Shown: positions 36,146-47,550 of the stretch, piece by piece
How the letters are laid out: each line of letters opens with the position of its first letter
How positions within the stretch are numbered: the first letter of the stretch is position 1
From: JACPRB01 sp964468745
GTDB lineage: Bacteria; Planctomycetota; MHYJ01; JACPRB01
Direction of reading: 5' to 3'
Assembly (NCBI GenBank): GCA_964468745.1
Contig: CAYXVY010000079.1
Location: 38,719-102,718 of the forward strand
DNA length: 64,000 bases
Notes under the pieces: generated by a model
What the model saw: only the letters and a program-made list of their open reading frames with translations
Told to the model about the DNA's origin: nothing
Databases searched by the model: none
Translations under genes and position numbers: made by a program

Positions 36146-38273
36146 GTTTCGTTCCTCCGAGATTCGCCTTGGCGAAGCTCGCGCCATCGATCGACGCGCG
36201 GTGGAACTCCGCTTCGAACAGATTGGCGCCGACAAACTGCGCTCCGGCCAGCATCGCGCCCTCGAAATTCGCACGGAAGAGATTCGCCTCAAGCGCATTG
36301 ACTCGCTCGAGATGCGCCTCGGTGAAGCGCGCCGACCGCAGGTCCGCCCTTGCGAGAAGCGACCGCTTCATCATCGCGCCGGCGAAGTCCGCGCCGGCGA
36401 GCGCCGCGCCCGTGAAGTCGCACTCCTCCAGTGCCGCTCCCTCCCACACGGAATCCTCGCCCCTGCACGCGCGGAAGTCGGCGCGCGAGAAGTCCGCGCC
36501 GGCGAGCGCCTTGAAGCCGGTCAGGTCGGCTTCGCGCAGAATCGCGCCCGGACCCCGCGTCTTCATGGCCGCCGCACCGATGAGCTTCGCCCCCTCAAGA
36601 TCGGCGCTGGCGAGGCGCGCGCCCGAAAAGTCGGCGGCGCTGAAGTCCGCTTTCTTCGCTTTCGCCTCGCTCAGATCCGCATCGATGAACCGGGCCCCGG
36701 ACCCGGCCGCCTGCGTGAGATCGGCGCGCGACATGGACGCGCGAGAGAAGTCCGCGTGCGCGACCGTGGCGCGGACGAGATTTGCCTCACCGAGTTTCGC
36801 GTCGGAGAAATCGGCTGCCGTGAGATCCGCATCCGTGAGGCGCGCGCCGGTGAGATCGGCCTTCGAGAAGTCGGCCATCGCGAGCTTCGTCCCCGCGAGA
36901 TTCGTTCCACGCAGCTTGGCGCCCGCGAAGACCGCTTGTCCCAGATCGAGCGCGCTCAGATCGAGTCCCGACAGGTCCTGATCGCTGAAATCTCGCGCCG
37001 TGGCGACGCGCTCCCGCGTCCACGGCTCGGGCGGGGGACCCTGCAGGGTGGGCGGCGGCCCCACGGTTTGCGCGATCTGCGGCGCGAGCGCCTTGAGCCG
37101 CTCGTAGATTCCGCCGAGTCGCGCCACCTCGGCGCTCCGGGCCGCGGCACGTTTCGCTTCGACGTCCGCGAGATGCGCAAGCGCCTCCTGGGCCTCGCTG
37201 TCCGTCGGCTCCTCCGGCGGAGGAGGTGGCGCCTTGAGCAGATCCGAGAATGTCGCGGGAGACGCCGCAGGCGCGCTCATCGGCTCCGCGGCCACGATGA
37301 GATCGCGGATCTCGCGCATGCGCGGGGTCCGGATCGCCCATACGCCGCGCCAGACGAGGATCAGGCGCAGCCTGTCCATGTCGATCCACATCGTGTCGAG
37401 ATTGAGCCGTACCTCCTTGAGGTCGGCGGCCCCGTCCGACTCGTTCACGAAGAGTCGTGCGCGCACGGCCGGCAGCATCGCTTCGAACGTCTCGTGCGCG
37501 GGATGCATGTTCTCGATGATGATGCGTTCGTCGCCCTTGAGATATCCCGGCAGCTGCTGGTCCTTCGGCGCCGCGTTGAACCAGCTCCAGTCGAAATCGG
37601 ACGGGAAGCCGGGCCACCGCGCTTTCAGCCACGCCGGCCCGTAGGATCCGATCTTGTGCATCCGCTGCGGCCAGGCCGACACGATCGGCCCGAAGCCTGC
37701 CGGGTCGGGCCGGCCTTCGAGATCGACATTCGGATCCTCGAAGGGCACCACGTTCGGCAGCGGGCGGAACGGCTCGCCCTCGGGGCTCACTTCATCCACG
37801 AACCCGCGCCCCGCCGGGTTCTTCGGATAGCCGGTTCCGCCGTAGCTGCGCGCGTACGACACTTTCATCGACGTGAAGGGCGCAGGGTCCGAAACGCCGG
37901 AGAAGAGGACGAACTTGCGCGTCCTCACGCGATCCCCCACCACCGCGAGCCGCTTCATCCACTTTCCCACGCGCAGCCCGACGCGACAGACGATGTTCGG
38001 CCTCCCCTTCGGGAGGTGACAGCTGCCGACAAGGAGCATGTCCGCGTTCGGCTTGAACCAGGCGAAGTCGGACGGATAGATCAACGGCCGCGACGGATCA
38101 TCGTCCTCGTGAACATCGCCTATCAGTCCGGCGGGCTCCGAAGCCGGCACGGCGGCGGCGCCCTTCTTGAGATCGAAGGTCCCCTTCACGATGAACGTCG
38201 CCGACAGCGCGTGGGGCGGAACCACGCTCACGCACCAGCCCGCCAGCAGCGGCGAGGCGTTGACGACTCTCAC
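36138..38273 (-). CDS. DUF2169 domain fused to pentapeptide repeats
   Basis: The 711-aa protein has an N-terminal DUF2169 domain (about 1-300: GWCVSVVPPHALSATFIVKGTFDL, DMLLVGSCHLPKG, KRLAVVGDR). A linker with coiled-coil and Pro-rich parts follows (about 320-420), then about 280 residues of pentapeptide repeats to the end. DUF2169 proteins are adaptors in T6SS effector loading. It starts at GTG 38273; a TAAAAT box ends 9 nt before it and no Shine-Dalgarno is seen. It is the first gene of the minus-strand operon through DUF4150, convergent with the VgrG gene pair. Confidence 0.88.
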   Translation of the reverse strand: MRVVNASPLLAGWCVSVVPPHALSATFIVKGTFDLKKGAAAVPASEPAGLIGDVHEDDDPSRPLIYPSDFAWFKPNADMLLVGSCHLPKGRPNIVCRVGLRVGKWMKRLAVVGDRVRTRKFVLFSGVSDPAPFTSMKVSYARSYGGTGYPKNPAGRGFVDEVSPEGEPFRPLPNVVPFEDPNVDLEGRPDPAGFGPIVSAWPQRMHKIGSYGPAWLKARWPGFPSDFDWSWFNAAPKDQQLPGYLKGDERIIIENMHPAHETFEAMLPAVRARLFVNESDGAADLKEVRLNLDTMWIDMDRLRLILVWRGVWAIRTPRMREIRDLIVAAEPMSAPAASPATFSDLLKAPPPPPEEPTDSEAQEALAHLADVEAKRAAARSAEVARLGGIYERLKALAPQIAQTVGPPPTLQGPPPEPWTRERVATARDFSDQDLSGLDLSALDLGQAVFAGAKLRGTNLAGTKLAMADFSKADLTGARLTDADLTAADFSDAKLGEANLVRATVAHADFSRASMSRADLTQAAGSGARFIDADLSEAKAKKADFSAADFSGARLASADLEGAKLIGAAAMKTRGPGAILREADLTGFKALAGADFSRADFRACRGEDSVWEGAALEECDFTGAALAGADFAGAMMKRSLLARADLRSARFTEAHLERVNALEANLFRANFEGAMLAGAQFVGANLFEAEFHRASIDGASFAKANLGGTKLA

Positions 38274-38341
38274 GGCGTGCGGATTTTACTGCGCGCGTCG
38301 CGCGGCCGTCACGAAGATTAGTCGGCGCCGTCGGTGAGTGC

Positions 38342-38347
38342 TATAGT
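38342..38347 (+). promoter_or_regulatory. -10-like TATAGT box of the kinase gene at 38360
   Basis: TATAGT ends 12 nt before ATG 38360, giving a leader of only about 5 nt. No Shine-Dalgarno lies between. Confidence 0.5.
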
Positions 38348-38359
38348 CAACCGTCCGTC

Positions 38360-41275
<2,916 letters not shown>

Positions 41276-41284
41276 CGGGGCCCT

Positions 41285-41318
41285 GAGCGCATCGTGAATT
41301 CTGGTTCACGATCGGCGC
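41285..41318. terminator. Hairpin between convergent genes
   Basis: An 8-bp perfect stem ATCGTGAA/TTCACGAT (41291-41298 with 41305-41312) with a 6-nt loop lies between the kinase stop (41275) and the acyltransferase stop (41332). It lacks a long T-run, so it is a possible bidirectional terminator rather than a certain one. Confidence 0.45.
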
Positions 41319-41331
41319 ATGACTGTTTCGC

Positions 41332-42294
41332 TCACACGGATTCCCGCTCGAGACCGTCACGCCGAGCCGGCGACGGAACCGACTCGCGCTCGACGGACTT
41401 CCATCGATCCAGGATCCACCACCACTGCTCGGGCCGCTTCCGGATGGACAGCTCCAGCTCCGTCGTGACGCGCTGGGTCATCGCGCGCACGGCGTCTGGT
41501 TGCGAGTGGAACTCCGCCGGCAGGGCCGACAATCGAAGCGTGCAGTGGTTTGCGTCCCCTGCGCGGTGGATCTCCGCAAAGATGATCGGACTCCCGCATC
41601 GCAAGGAGAGCAGCGCCGGGCTGCCGTGCGCCGAGGCGGGACGCCCGAAGAAGTTGACCCTCACGCCGGACCGCTTCGCGTCCTGATCGATTTGCACGAC
41701 GATCGCACCATTCTCGCGCAGGGTGCGGAACATCCCCGCAAGGGCGCCGTCCCTGGGGATGATCTTCAGTCCGGTCGAAGTCCGCAGGCGCGTGAGCCAT
41801 CGATCGAGATACCGGTTCACGATGGGACGCGCGATCGAAGTAAGCGGGAAGCCGGCGAGCTTGGCCGCAAGACCCACCAGCTCGTAGTTTCCCTGGTGCC
41901 CGATCACGAGAATGGCGCCGCGCCCGTCCTGGCGCGCGCGTTCGAGGAACTCGAGCCCCTCGAAGTGGACCGCGCTCGCAAGCCGGCGTTGCGCAATGAT
42001 CCGGGGAACCATGAGGAGTTCGGCGAAGGTCGTCGCGATCTCCTCGAACACGCGCGTGATCAAGGGATCCACGTCCCGCGGCGCGACCAGGCCGGATCGC
42101 TCCAGGTTCTTGCGGGCGATGCGCACGTGGCGACGGTCGAGGAGGCGGGCGAGCCGCCCGATGCCGATGCCCAGCATCCGCACGTGACGGCGGGGGAAAA
42201 TCTGGACCGTCATCAGCACCATCCGGACGGCAAGATAGATCACGAACTCGACGGGCGGGATCAGCGTCCAGTGCCCGCGCGGCGACGTGCTCAT
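41332..42294 (-). CDS. LpxL/HtrB-type lipid A acyltransferase
   Basis: The 320-aa protein has a hydrophobic N-terminal anchor (VEFVIYLAVRMVLMTVQIFP). The LpxL-type catalytic motif HQGNYE (HX4E, about residue 135) is present, as are RPIVNRYLD, IIPRDGAL, VVQIDQDA and VNFFGRPASAHGSPA. It transfers a fatty acyl chain to a lipid A precursor at the inner membrane. Length and motifs are typical. ATG 42294 lies 11 nt after the stop of the DUF374 gene, so both form an operon. This supports a lipid-A-like outer membrane. Confidence 0.88.
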   Translation of the reverse strand: MSTSPRGHWTLIPPVEFVIYLAVRMVLMTVQIFPRRHVRMLGIGIGRLARLLDRRHVRIARKNLERSGLVAPRDVDPLITRVFEEIATTFAELLMVPRIIAQRRLASAVHFEGLEFLERARQDGRGAILVIGHQGNYELVGLAAKLAGFPLTSIARPIVNRYLDRWLTRLRTSTGLKIIPRDGALAGMFRTLRENGAIVVQIDQDAKRSGVRVNFFGRPASAHGSPALLSLRCGSPIIFAEIHRAGDANHCTLRLSALPAEFHSQPDAVRAMTQRVTTELELSIRKRPEQWWWILDRWKSVERESVPSPARRDGLERESV

Positions 42295-42305
42295 GTGCGC
42301 GGCGG

Positions 42306-43055
42306 CTACAGGGCGGCGCGGCAGCGGGCCTCGAGAGCGGCCATCTCGCGATCCACGCGCTCGCGGATGGATTCGCACGTCGCGCGATCCGCATCCGCGG
42401 GGACACTGATCGGCTCGCCGTAACCGAGGACCATCGACGAGAACGGGAAGGGGAACGCCGTGCGATCCCAGTTGCGGAATTCCTTTGCCCGCGCGAGGGC
42501 GCACGCCATCGGCAGAAGGGGGGCCTGCGAGGCCCGCGCGGCGAGGATGCATCCCAGCTTCGCGACACGGGGCGGACCCTTGGGGCCATCCGGTGTCAGC
42601 AGTGCGGGATGGCCCGCCGCGATGAGGTGCGCCATGTCGCGAAACGCGGCTGAGCCACCGCGACGGGACGATCCCCGCACGACCCAGTGGCCCAGTCGTC
42701 GGAGAAGTCTCGTGGAGATTTCGCCGTCTCGACTCCAGCTCGACATGAACACCGCCTTGCGACCCGCGAGCATCTCGACGCTGAGCAGCATGTGCTGGTG
42801 CCAGAGCAGCCCGATGAAGGGCCGCTGGCCATGGACGATCGCGGCTCGCCCGCCACAGTTCAGCGTCTTGCGTCGAACGGTGGCGAGCACCGTCCTCACA
42901 AACCAGGGTCCCATGCTCGGAGAGAGAGCGAGGACAAACCCGTCGAGCCATCGCCGCTTGTCGGAGGAGGAATGGCCGTGGGCCCAGCGCGCCGTGCCCG
43001 CGTCCGCGCGCGCGCGTGCATCGATCGCCATCGCAAGCGTGGCTGAACTTCCCAT
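42306..43055 (-). CDS. DUF374-family lysophospholipid acyltransferase-like protein
   Basis: The 249-aa protein shows the DUF374 pattern: LLWHQHMLLSVEML (His at about 86), FMSSWSRDGEISTRLL, and the signature LLTPDGPKGPPRVAKLG (about 155-171), where the Asp-Gly-Pro-Lys-Gly loop is characteristic. These proteins resemble LPLAT acyltransferases and are often found with lipid A genes. It is directly upstream of the LpxL-like gene. Start ATG 43055; no strong Shine-Dalgarno is visible. Confidence 0.85.
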   Translation of the reverse strand: MGSSATLAMAIDARARADAGTARWAHGHSSSDKRRWLDGFVLALSPSMGPWFVRTVLATVRRKTLNCGGRAAIVHGQRPFIGLLWHQHMLLSVEMLAGRKAVFMSSWSRDGEISTRLLRRLGHWVVRGSSRRGGSAAFRDMAHLIAAGHPALLTPDGPKGPPRVAKLGCILAARASQAPLLPMACALARAKEFRNWDRTAFPFPFSSMVLGYGEPISVPADADRATCESIRERVDREMAALEARCRAAL

Positions 43056-43212
43056 GTCGTCGTTGAAAGTCTACGCCATCCGGCGCGCGGTCGCTCACCG
43101 CGGTAGCGGAAAGCGCAGCACGGCGGAGTTGGCACAATTCGTATGTGAGTTCGTGCCGCCGCACATCCCCACTCTGGGAGATACCGAAAAAACGCCGAAT
43201 TACCTAAAGATG

Positions 43213-43545
43213 CTAGTGCGTTCTCAAGGCGCCTGACGAAGACCCGCCCGCCGAATGCAGTCCTTGGGGGGTGCCGATCTCGGCGGGATGCCCGAAGCCG
43301 CTGTGCTCACCGTGGGAACGTTCGAGGACCGGAGTGCCCATGCTGCGATGTCCGCCGCCTGCCGATCCGCCCGCCGCGTGCAGATATCCGCCCGAAGCTC
43401 CCGCACCGCCGCCCTGTCCACCGCCGGCCGATCCGCCCGAGGCTCCCGCACCAGCCCCCTGTCCGCCGCTGGCCGAGGCAGCGGACGGATTCACCTTCCC
43501 GCCCGGAGCTCCCGCATTACTCGTCTGTCCAATGCTGCTCTGCAT
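43213..43545 (-). CDS. Small Gly/Ala/Ser-rich low-complexity protein
   Basis: The 110-aa product is dominated by GGxGAGA and ASGGSAGGG runs, with a His-rich end (ERSHGEHSGFGHP). No signal peptide, TM or known domain is visible. I choose ATG 43545 because GGGAG lies 6 nt upstream on the minus strand; ATG 43551 is the alternative. Real translation is supported mainly by this Shine-Dalgarno, because low-complexity GC-rich sequence can produce open frames by chance. Confidence 0.5.
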   Translation of the reverse strand: MQSSIGQTSNAGAPGGKVNPSAASASGGQGAGAGASGGSAGGGQGGGAGASGGYLHAAGGSAGGGHRSMGTPVLERSHGEHSGFGHPAEIGTPQGLHSAGGSSSGALRTH

Positions 43546-43644
43546 CGTCATCTCCCTATCATCGGGTGTCAGATTCGCGAAGCGTCACTGTATCGCGCGC
43601 GGGCTTCGAACTCAAACATGACAACGCCGCCCCCGGCCGTCGCA

Positions 43645-44304
43645 CTACGGCGACCGCATCGCGCGCCGGGCCACCCATGCAATCCAGCCCGTGACGGCAA
43701 TGCTGACGACGAGGCCGGCGACCAGGAAGACTCGCTCGACGAGAGTCGTCCCGACCTCGCGCGTGGCCACATCCTGAAGGGTATGAAGCGTCGTCCCCAG
43801 CCACACGTACACGGCGAGCGTCGGCAGCATGCCCAGCGCCGAACCGGCAACGAAGCTCCGTATCGACACGCCTCCGGCGCCGAAGAACCAGTTCATCGTG
43901 TTCGACGGGATGAGGGGCGACATGCGCGTGAGCAGCACAAGCACGAATCCCCGATCCCGCGCCGCACGCACCAGCGATGCGAGTTTCGGGCGCTCCGCCA
44001 TCGCCGACTCGACCGGCTCGCGCGCCACCGTCCGCGCCGCAAGCCACGCCAGCACGCCTCCCGTCAGATTGCCGGCGAAGGCGATAGTCGCGCCCAACCA
44101 CGGTCCCAGAACGAATCCCGTGCCGATCGCGAGCACCCAGAACGGCACAAGGCACGTCGTCGCGACCGCGAAGACGATGCCGATCAGGATGGGGCTGCCT
44201 CGCGAAGCCTCAAGCGCGGTCACCACCCCCTCGCGGACCGGCAGGATCGCCATCGCGATCCCCACCCCCGCGAGGACCGCCGCCGCGACGATGGCGCGCC
44301 TCAC
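43645..44304 (-). CDS. TVP38/TMEM64 (DedA-like) membrane protein
   Basis: The 219-aa protein has five to six TM segments. It carries the SNARE-associated/VTT domain: TTCLVPFWVLAIGTGFVLGPW, then GATIAFAGNLTGGVLAWLAAR, then a loop with LVLLTRMSPLIPSNTMNWFFG, and TGWIAWVARRAM at the end. VTT proteins are implicated in lipid scrambling or ion-coupled membrane homeostasis. GTG 44304 is chosen as the first in-frame start that precedes the first TM; no ATG is available. It diverges from the beta-barrel gene by only 15 nt, so the two share a promoter region. Confidence 0.82.
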   Translation of the reverse strand: MRRAIVAAAVLAGVGIAMAILPVREGVVTALEASRGSPILIGIVFAVATTCLVPFWVLAIGTGFVLGPWLGATIAFAGNLTGGVLAWLAARTVAREPVESAMAERPKLASLVRAARDRGFVLVLLTRMSPLIPSNTMNWFFGAGGVSIRSFVAGSALGMLPTLAVYVWLGTTLHTLQDVATREVGTTLVERVFLVAGLVVSIAVTGWIAWVARRAMRSP

Positions 44305-44319
44305 CGCGCGGACTGTACC

Positions 44320-45312
44320 ATGCTCCCCATGCGTCCCGCCATCGCGCTCGCCCTCATCGCTCTCTTTGCGTCGAGCGCCGACGCGCAGAGCTGACCCGCC
44401 TGAAGCAATCCCTCGATGCCGAGGGACCCCTCGACCGGTCCGGTCGGGTTCGTCACCGTGCGCCTGACACAGCAATACGTGCATCTGGACGGCAGTCATC
44501 CAGACGCGGATCCCGTGCCGAACACGCACATCATCGCGCTCGACTGGTTTCGCACCGAGCTCGACGTCCACTGGAGCTTCGCGCCGGTATGGGATCTCGA
44601 GCTCGACATCCCGTTTGACGTGAAGTCCATCAAGGCGCGCTACGAACTGCCCGACGGCACCTCGTTCGACAACCCGCAGGGGAATCTGCACCATCGCACG
44701 GAGCGGCTCGACGGACTGAGCGATCTCCGGCTCCTCCTCAACTGGCGGCCGTCGAGCATCGCCGTGACGGGCGATCTGCTTCACCTCGGCGCCGGCCTCA
44801 CGCTGCCGACCGGCCGCACGACGGAAGATCCGTACGCCCTGGGCGCGATGGGACTCGAGCACCAGCACATCCAGTTCGGCACCGGGACCGTCGATCCGGT
44901 GCTGCGACTCGACTACGCGTTTGACATCGAGGGCTGGGGCGCCTCCTGCTCGCTCGGCCTCCAGCTGCCGCTCTACAAGAACCGAAACGACTACATCGGC
45001 TCGCCCCTCTTCGATCTCTCGATCGGACCGCGCGTCGCCATCAGCGAAGGCTGCGCGATCGCGATGACCTATCGCCTCGTTTATCAGGGCCGTGCATTCT
45101 GGGACAACGTGCTGGACGAAAACACCGGCTACGTGCAGCAGGCTGTGGCGGTCACCGTGCCCGTCCGGCTGGGCGGCGGCGTCACGCTCGTGCCGACGCT
45201 TCTGCGCACGATTTCGATCCGCACGCGCGACGACGCCGATTCCTACGAGATGGATTGGATGTTCGCGGTCTCGCTGGACGTCGCGCTCGAGCGGGCGACC
45301 TCTGCACCTTGA
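44320..45312 (+). CDS. Outer-membrane beta-barrel-like protein with disrupted N-terminus
   Basis: ATG 44320 or 44329 begins a good signal peptide (MRPAIALALIALFASSADAQ). This frame then meets two UGA codons (44392-44394, 44401-44403) and reopens from ATG 44416 for 298 codons. Between them the -1 frame reads LTRLKQSLDAEGPLDRSG, which looks like the missing linker, so two compensating frameshifts or sequence errors are likely. The mature part has amphipathic strands of an outer-membrane barrel (VGFVTVRLTQQYVHLDG, LLHLGAGLTLPTGRT, GWGASCSLGLQLPLY) ending in MFAVSLDVALERA. If the break is real, only the 44416-45312 part remains and would lack export. Confidence 0.7.
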
Positions 45313-45388
45313 AGGCGCCCCAGGGGGCGCCGTCCGCATCCCGCAGGGAGGTGGACGCGCGCCCCCTTGAGCTCAAACTCATTCCGGC

Positions 45389-45718
45389 CTAGCGCAGGAC
45401 CAGGAACGACAACTCCGGCGCGCGCTTGCGACATACGGTCGCGGCCACGCCGGCGCGCAGGATTCCCCGGACACCGTTCAGTCGCGCGAGGATCAGATCG
45501 GGGTCGCCGCTTTCCGCTGTCACCGTGACGAGCAGCCGCGACGCGTTCGGCGCCGGATCGACGGACACCACGGTGAGCGAAAGCAGCACCTCGTCATCGA
45601 ACTCACCCGCCAGTGCCAGCGAGATCGCGCGCGCGACCTGCCCGCAGAGACGGAGTGCCTTGATGTCGGGTCGGGGTCCTTCATCGATTGAGTTGTCTTC
45701 GTACTTGCGACGTTTCAT
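45389..45718 (-). CDS. rbfA: Ribosome-binding factor A (RbfA)
   Basis: The 109-aa protein matches RbfA, which binds 16S rRNA during 30S maturation. Recognisable are KALRLCGQVARAISLALAGE, LTVVSVDPAPNASRLLVTVTA (the KH-like beta strand), LNGVRGILRAGVAATVCRKRAPELSFLVL (the family C-terminal helix and PxLxF). ATG 45718 has GGGAG 4 nt upstream; an extension to 45886 lacks support. It stands alone here rather than with infB/nusA, which is uncommon. Confidence 0.85.
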   Translation of the reverse strand: MKRRKYEDNSIDEGPRPDIKALRLCGQVARAISLALAGEFDDEVLLSLTVVSVDPAPNASRLLVTVTAESGDPDLILARLNGVRGILRAGVAATVCRKRAPELSFLVLR

Positions 45719-45901
45719 AAAGCTCCCACGAGGGACGTGCGAACAGAGTATCTCCACGTTCTGTGCGCGGGAGCCCGCCGCCGGGCCGCTTAACCGCGGA
45801 TGGACGGGAGGCTCGTCGCGCGAGCGATTGACGCAGTACGGTGCACGACAGGCCTCCTTTCCGATTGAACGACACCAGAGTATCAATCCCGCGCCCGGAG
45901 A

Positions 45902-46591
45902 TCAACGCGCTCCGTCGTGCGGTTGTCGCCACCGGCTGAGCACGTCGTCTACGGCGCCGCGCACGGAGCGCCGTGCTTCCCGCTTGTCTCGGATTTCATC
46001 CAAGGTCGCGTCGTACTCGGTGTGCTGATGCCGCACATGCGCCTGCACGGCCAGCCGGATCGCGTCCGGCTCGAATTCCTTCGCCGCCGCCGATCGTCCC
46101 ACGCGGCCGCTGTATTTGCGACACGCGTGGCCGGCGATCTCCTGCGCCTCAGGGACCGGGCACGATGGAAAGAGCTCGAGAATCCGTGCCTCAAAGCTCG
46201 CGATATACCGCGCATCGGCGATCGCATCCTTCGCGCGGCGCTTCACCGCGATCGCGCCCCGTTTTGCCGCGTCCGCCTTGCACTCGACCTGCGCCCGCGC
46301 AAGCGCTGCCGCCTCGACAAGCGCACCCCGGCGTTCGACGCGCTTGCGCGCACGGAAGAATGTCACGACGACGGCCGATCGCGACGAGTGTCTTGCCGCG
46401 CGCCGGGAGAGTGCCGCATCACCGGACGCTAAAAAGACCAGGCCGCCGAACCCGGCGCATTGCATGCAGCGGGCGGCCGGATCCACTTGAACGAAATCGC
46501 CGCGGCGAAGAATGGCGCCGCAGCCGACGCACGCGTCCTCATCCTTGTCGCTGATCCAGACGACGGGGCGTTTCTCTTCGGCTGCGCCCAT
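45902..46591 (-). CDS. Zinc-ribbon protein with DUF2293 domain
   Basis: The 229-aa protein has an N-terminal zinc ribbon (ACVGCGAILRRGDFV, then ARCMQCAGFGGLVFL), a basic middle, and a C-terminal DUF2293 domain (YIASFEARILELFPSCPVPEA, HACRKYSGRVGRSAAAKE, AVQAHVRHQHTEYDATL). The biochemical role of DUF2293 is unknown. ATG 46591 is supported by GGAG 8 nt upstream and lies 14 nt after the SEC-C gene, so the two are an operon. An extension to 46648 overlaps that gene and is rejected. Confidence 0.82.
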   Translation of the reverse strand: MGAAEEKRPVVWISDKDEDACVGCGAILRRGDFVQVDPAARCMQCAGFGGLVFLASGDAALSRRAARHSSRSAVVVTFFRARKRVERRGALVEAAALARAQVECKADAAKRGAIAVKRRAKDAIADARYIASFEARILELFPSCPVPEAQEIAGHACRKYSGRVGRSAAAKEFEPDAIRLAVQAHVRHQHTEYDATLDEIRDKREARRSVRGAVDDVLSRWRQPHDGAR

Positions 46592-46605
46592 GGAGGAATC
46601 TCCGA

Positions 46606-47532
46606 TCACTTGCCGCAGCACTTCTTGAACTTCTTCCCGCTGTCGCATGGGCAGGGATCATTGCGGCCAACTTTGGACACCGCCTGAAGCTGTCCCGGCA
46701 CGGACTCCGCCGCGTCGAGCACATCCCGAACGGCGGCGGAGACATCGTCGTTCTTACCGAAGAGCGCGACCTCGTTGTCCACCGCGTCGCCGGCGTCAGG
46801 ACTGTGGGCATGATCGTCCTCCTGGGCCCACTGCGCCTGTCGCTGCTGAATCTTGGACTCATCGTAGAAGCTCAGCCAGTCCAGCGGCTCTCGCAGGTCC
46901 GCGTGGCCCCGCTGGAAGTGCCGCTCGACGTCCTCCCTCGCGAAGATTTCCCCGTCCGCAGCCTTGAGAAGAAGCTCCCGGTCGTCGGGGATCAGGAAGT
47001 CCAGCAACTCCCTGGCGGCGAAGGTCCGCACGTCGGGGGGCGACGACGCGTCACGCACAATCGAACGCAGCACTGACGCGGCTTCCTCGCGACACCCTGC
47101 GTGCGCTTGCCCGATGCCTGCGACTCCTTCGCTCACCCAGATGCGCACGTATTCGCGGACGGCGCGATCCGTCGCCACTGTCCGGAGGTGCGCCAGGGCG
47201 GAAGGCCCGAAGGACGCCAGCAGCCAGCGCACTGGGTCGAAAATCCACTCCACGTCGTGCACATCCGCGTTATCCAGCGCGCGCACGAGCGCCTCCACGG
47301 CGCCCTCCGGCTTCATTGCCGCCAGGATGTACGCGGCATGCACGGGCGCCCAAAACCCGGGTAACTCTTCCTCCCACGCGTCGTCGTCATCGAGAATCTC
47401 GATCAGCCGCGGCGCAATCCTCGCGCCCCGCCGAAGGAACTCGTCCACCACGACTCGCGAAAGCCGGTCCTCCTCCGAGAAGAGCAGATCGCAAAGGGCC
47501 GCGTCCGACATCGACGCGTACGCAGTCTCCAT
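46606..47532 (-). CDS. DUF1186-like protein with C-terminal SEC-C zinc motif
   Basis: The 308-aa protein is mostly helical with HEAT-like character (PRLIEILDDDDAWEEE, PVHAAYILAAMKPEGAVEALVRAL), as in DUF1186 proteins. It ends in a classical SEC-C motif (RNDPCPCDSGKKFKKCCGK), the zinc-binding tail shared with SecA. It may bind a partner at the ribosome or translocon through that tail (inference). Start ATG 47532 is preceded by GGGGGAG on the minus strand. Confidence 0.85.
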   Translation of the reverse strand: METAYASMSDAALCDLLFSEEDRLSRVVVDEFLRRGARIAPRLIEILDDDDAWEEELPGFWAPVHAAYILAAMKPEGAVEALVRALDNADVHDVEWIFDPVRWLLASFGPSALAHLRTVATDRAVREYVRIWVSEGVAGIGQAHAGCREEAASVLRSIVRDASSPPDVRTFAARELLDFLIPDDRELLLKAADGEIFAREDVERHFQRGHADLREPLDWLSFYDESKIQQRQAQWAQEDDHAHSPDAGDAVDNEVALFGKNDDVSAAVRDVLDAAESVPGQLQAVSKVGRNDPCPCDSGKKFKKCCGK

Positions 47533-47550
47533 CAGCTCCCCCTCGTCCGA

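Noticed and set aside
43255..44394. 379-aa plus-strand frame opposite the Gly-rich and DedA-like genes
   Set aside because: It is antisense to the VTT membrane protein and ends in the barrel gene's signal peptide; composition is Arg/His-rich with no domain.
44392..44403. UGA codons of the barrel gene as selenocysteine
   Set aside because: Two UGA within four codons, no Cys position in a known redox family, and a better explanation by a -1 frame linker.
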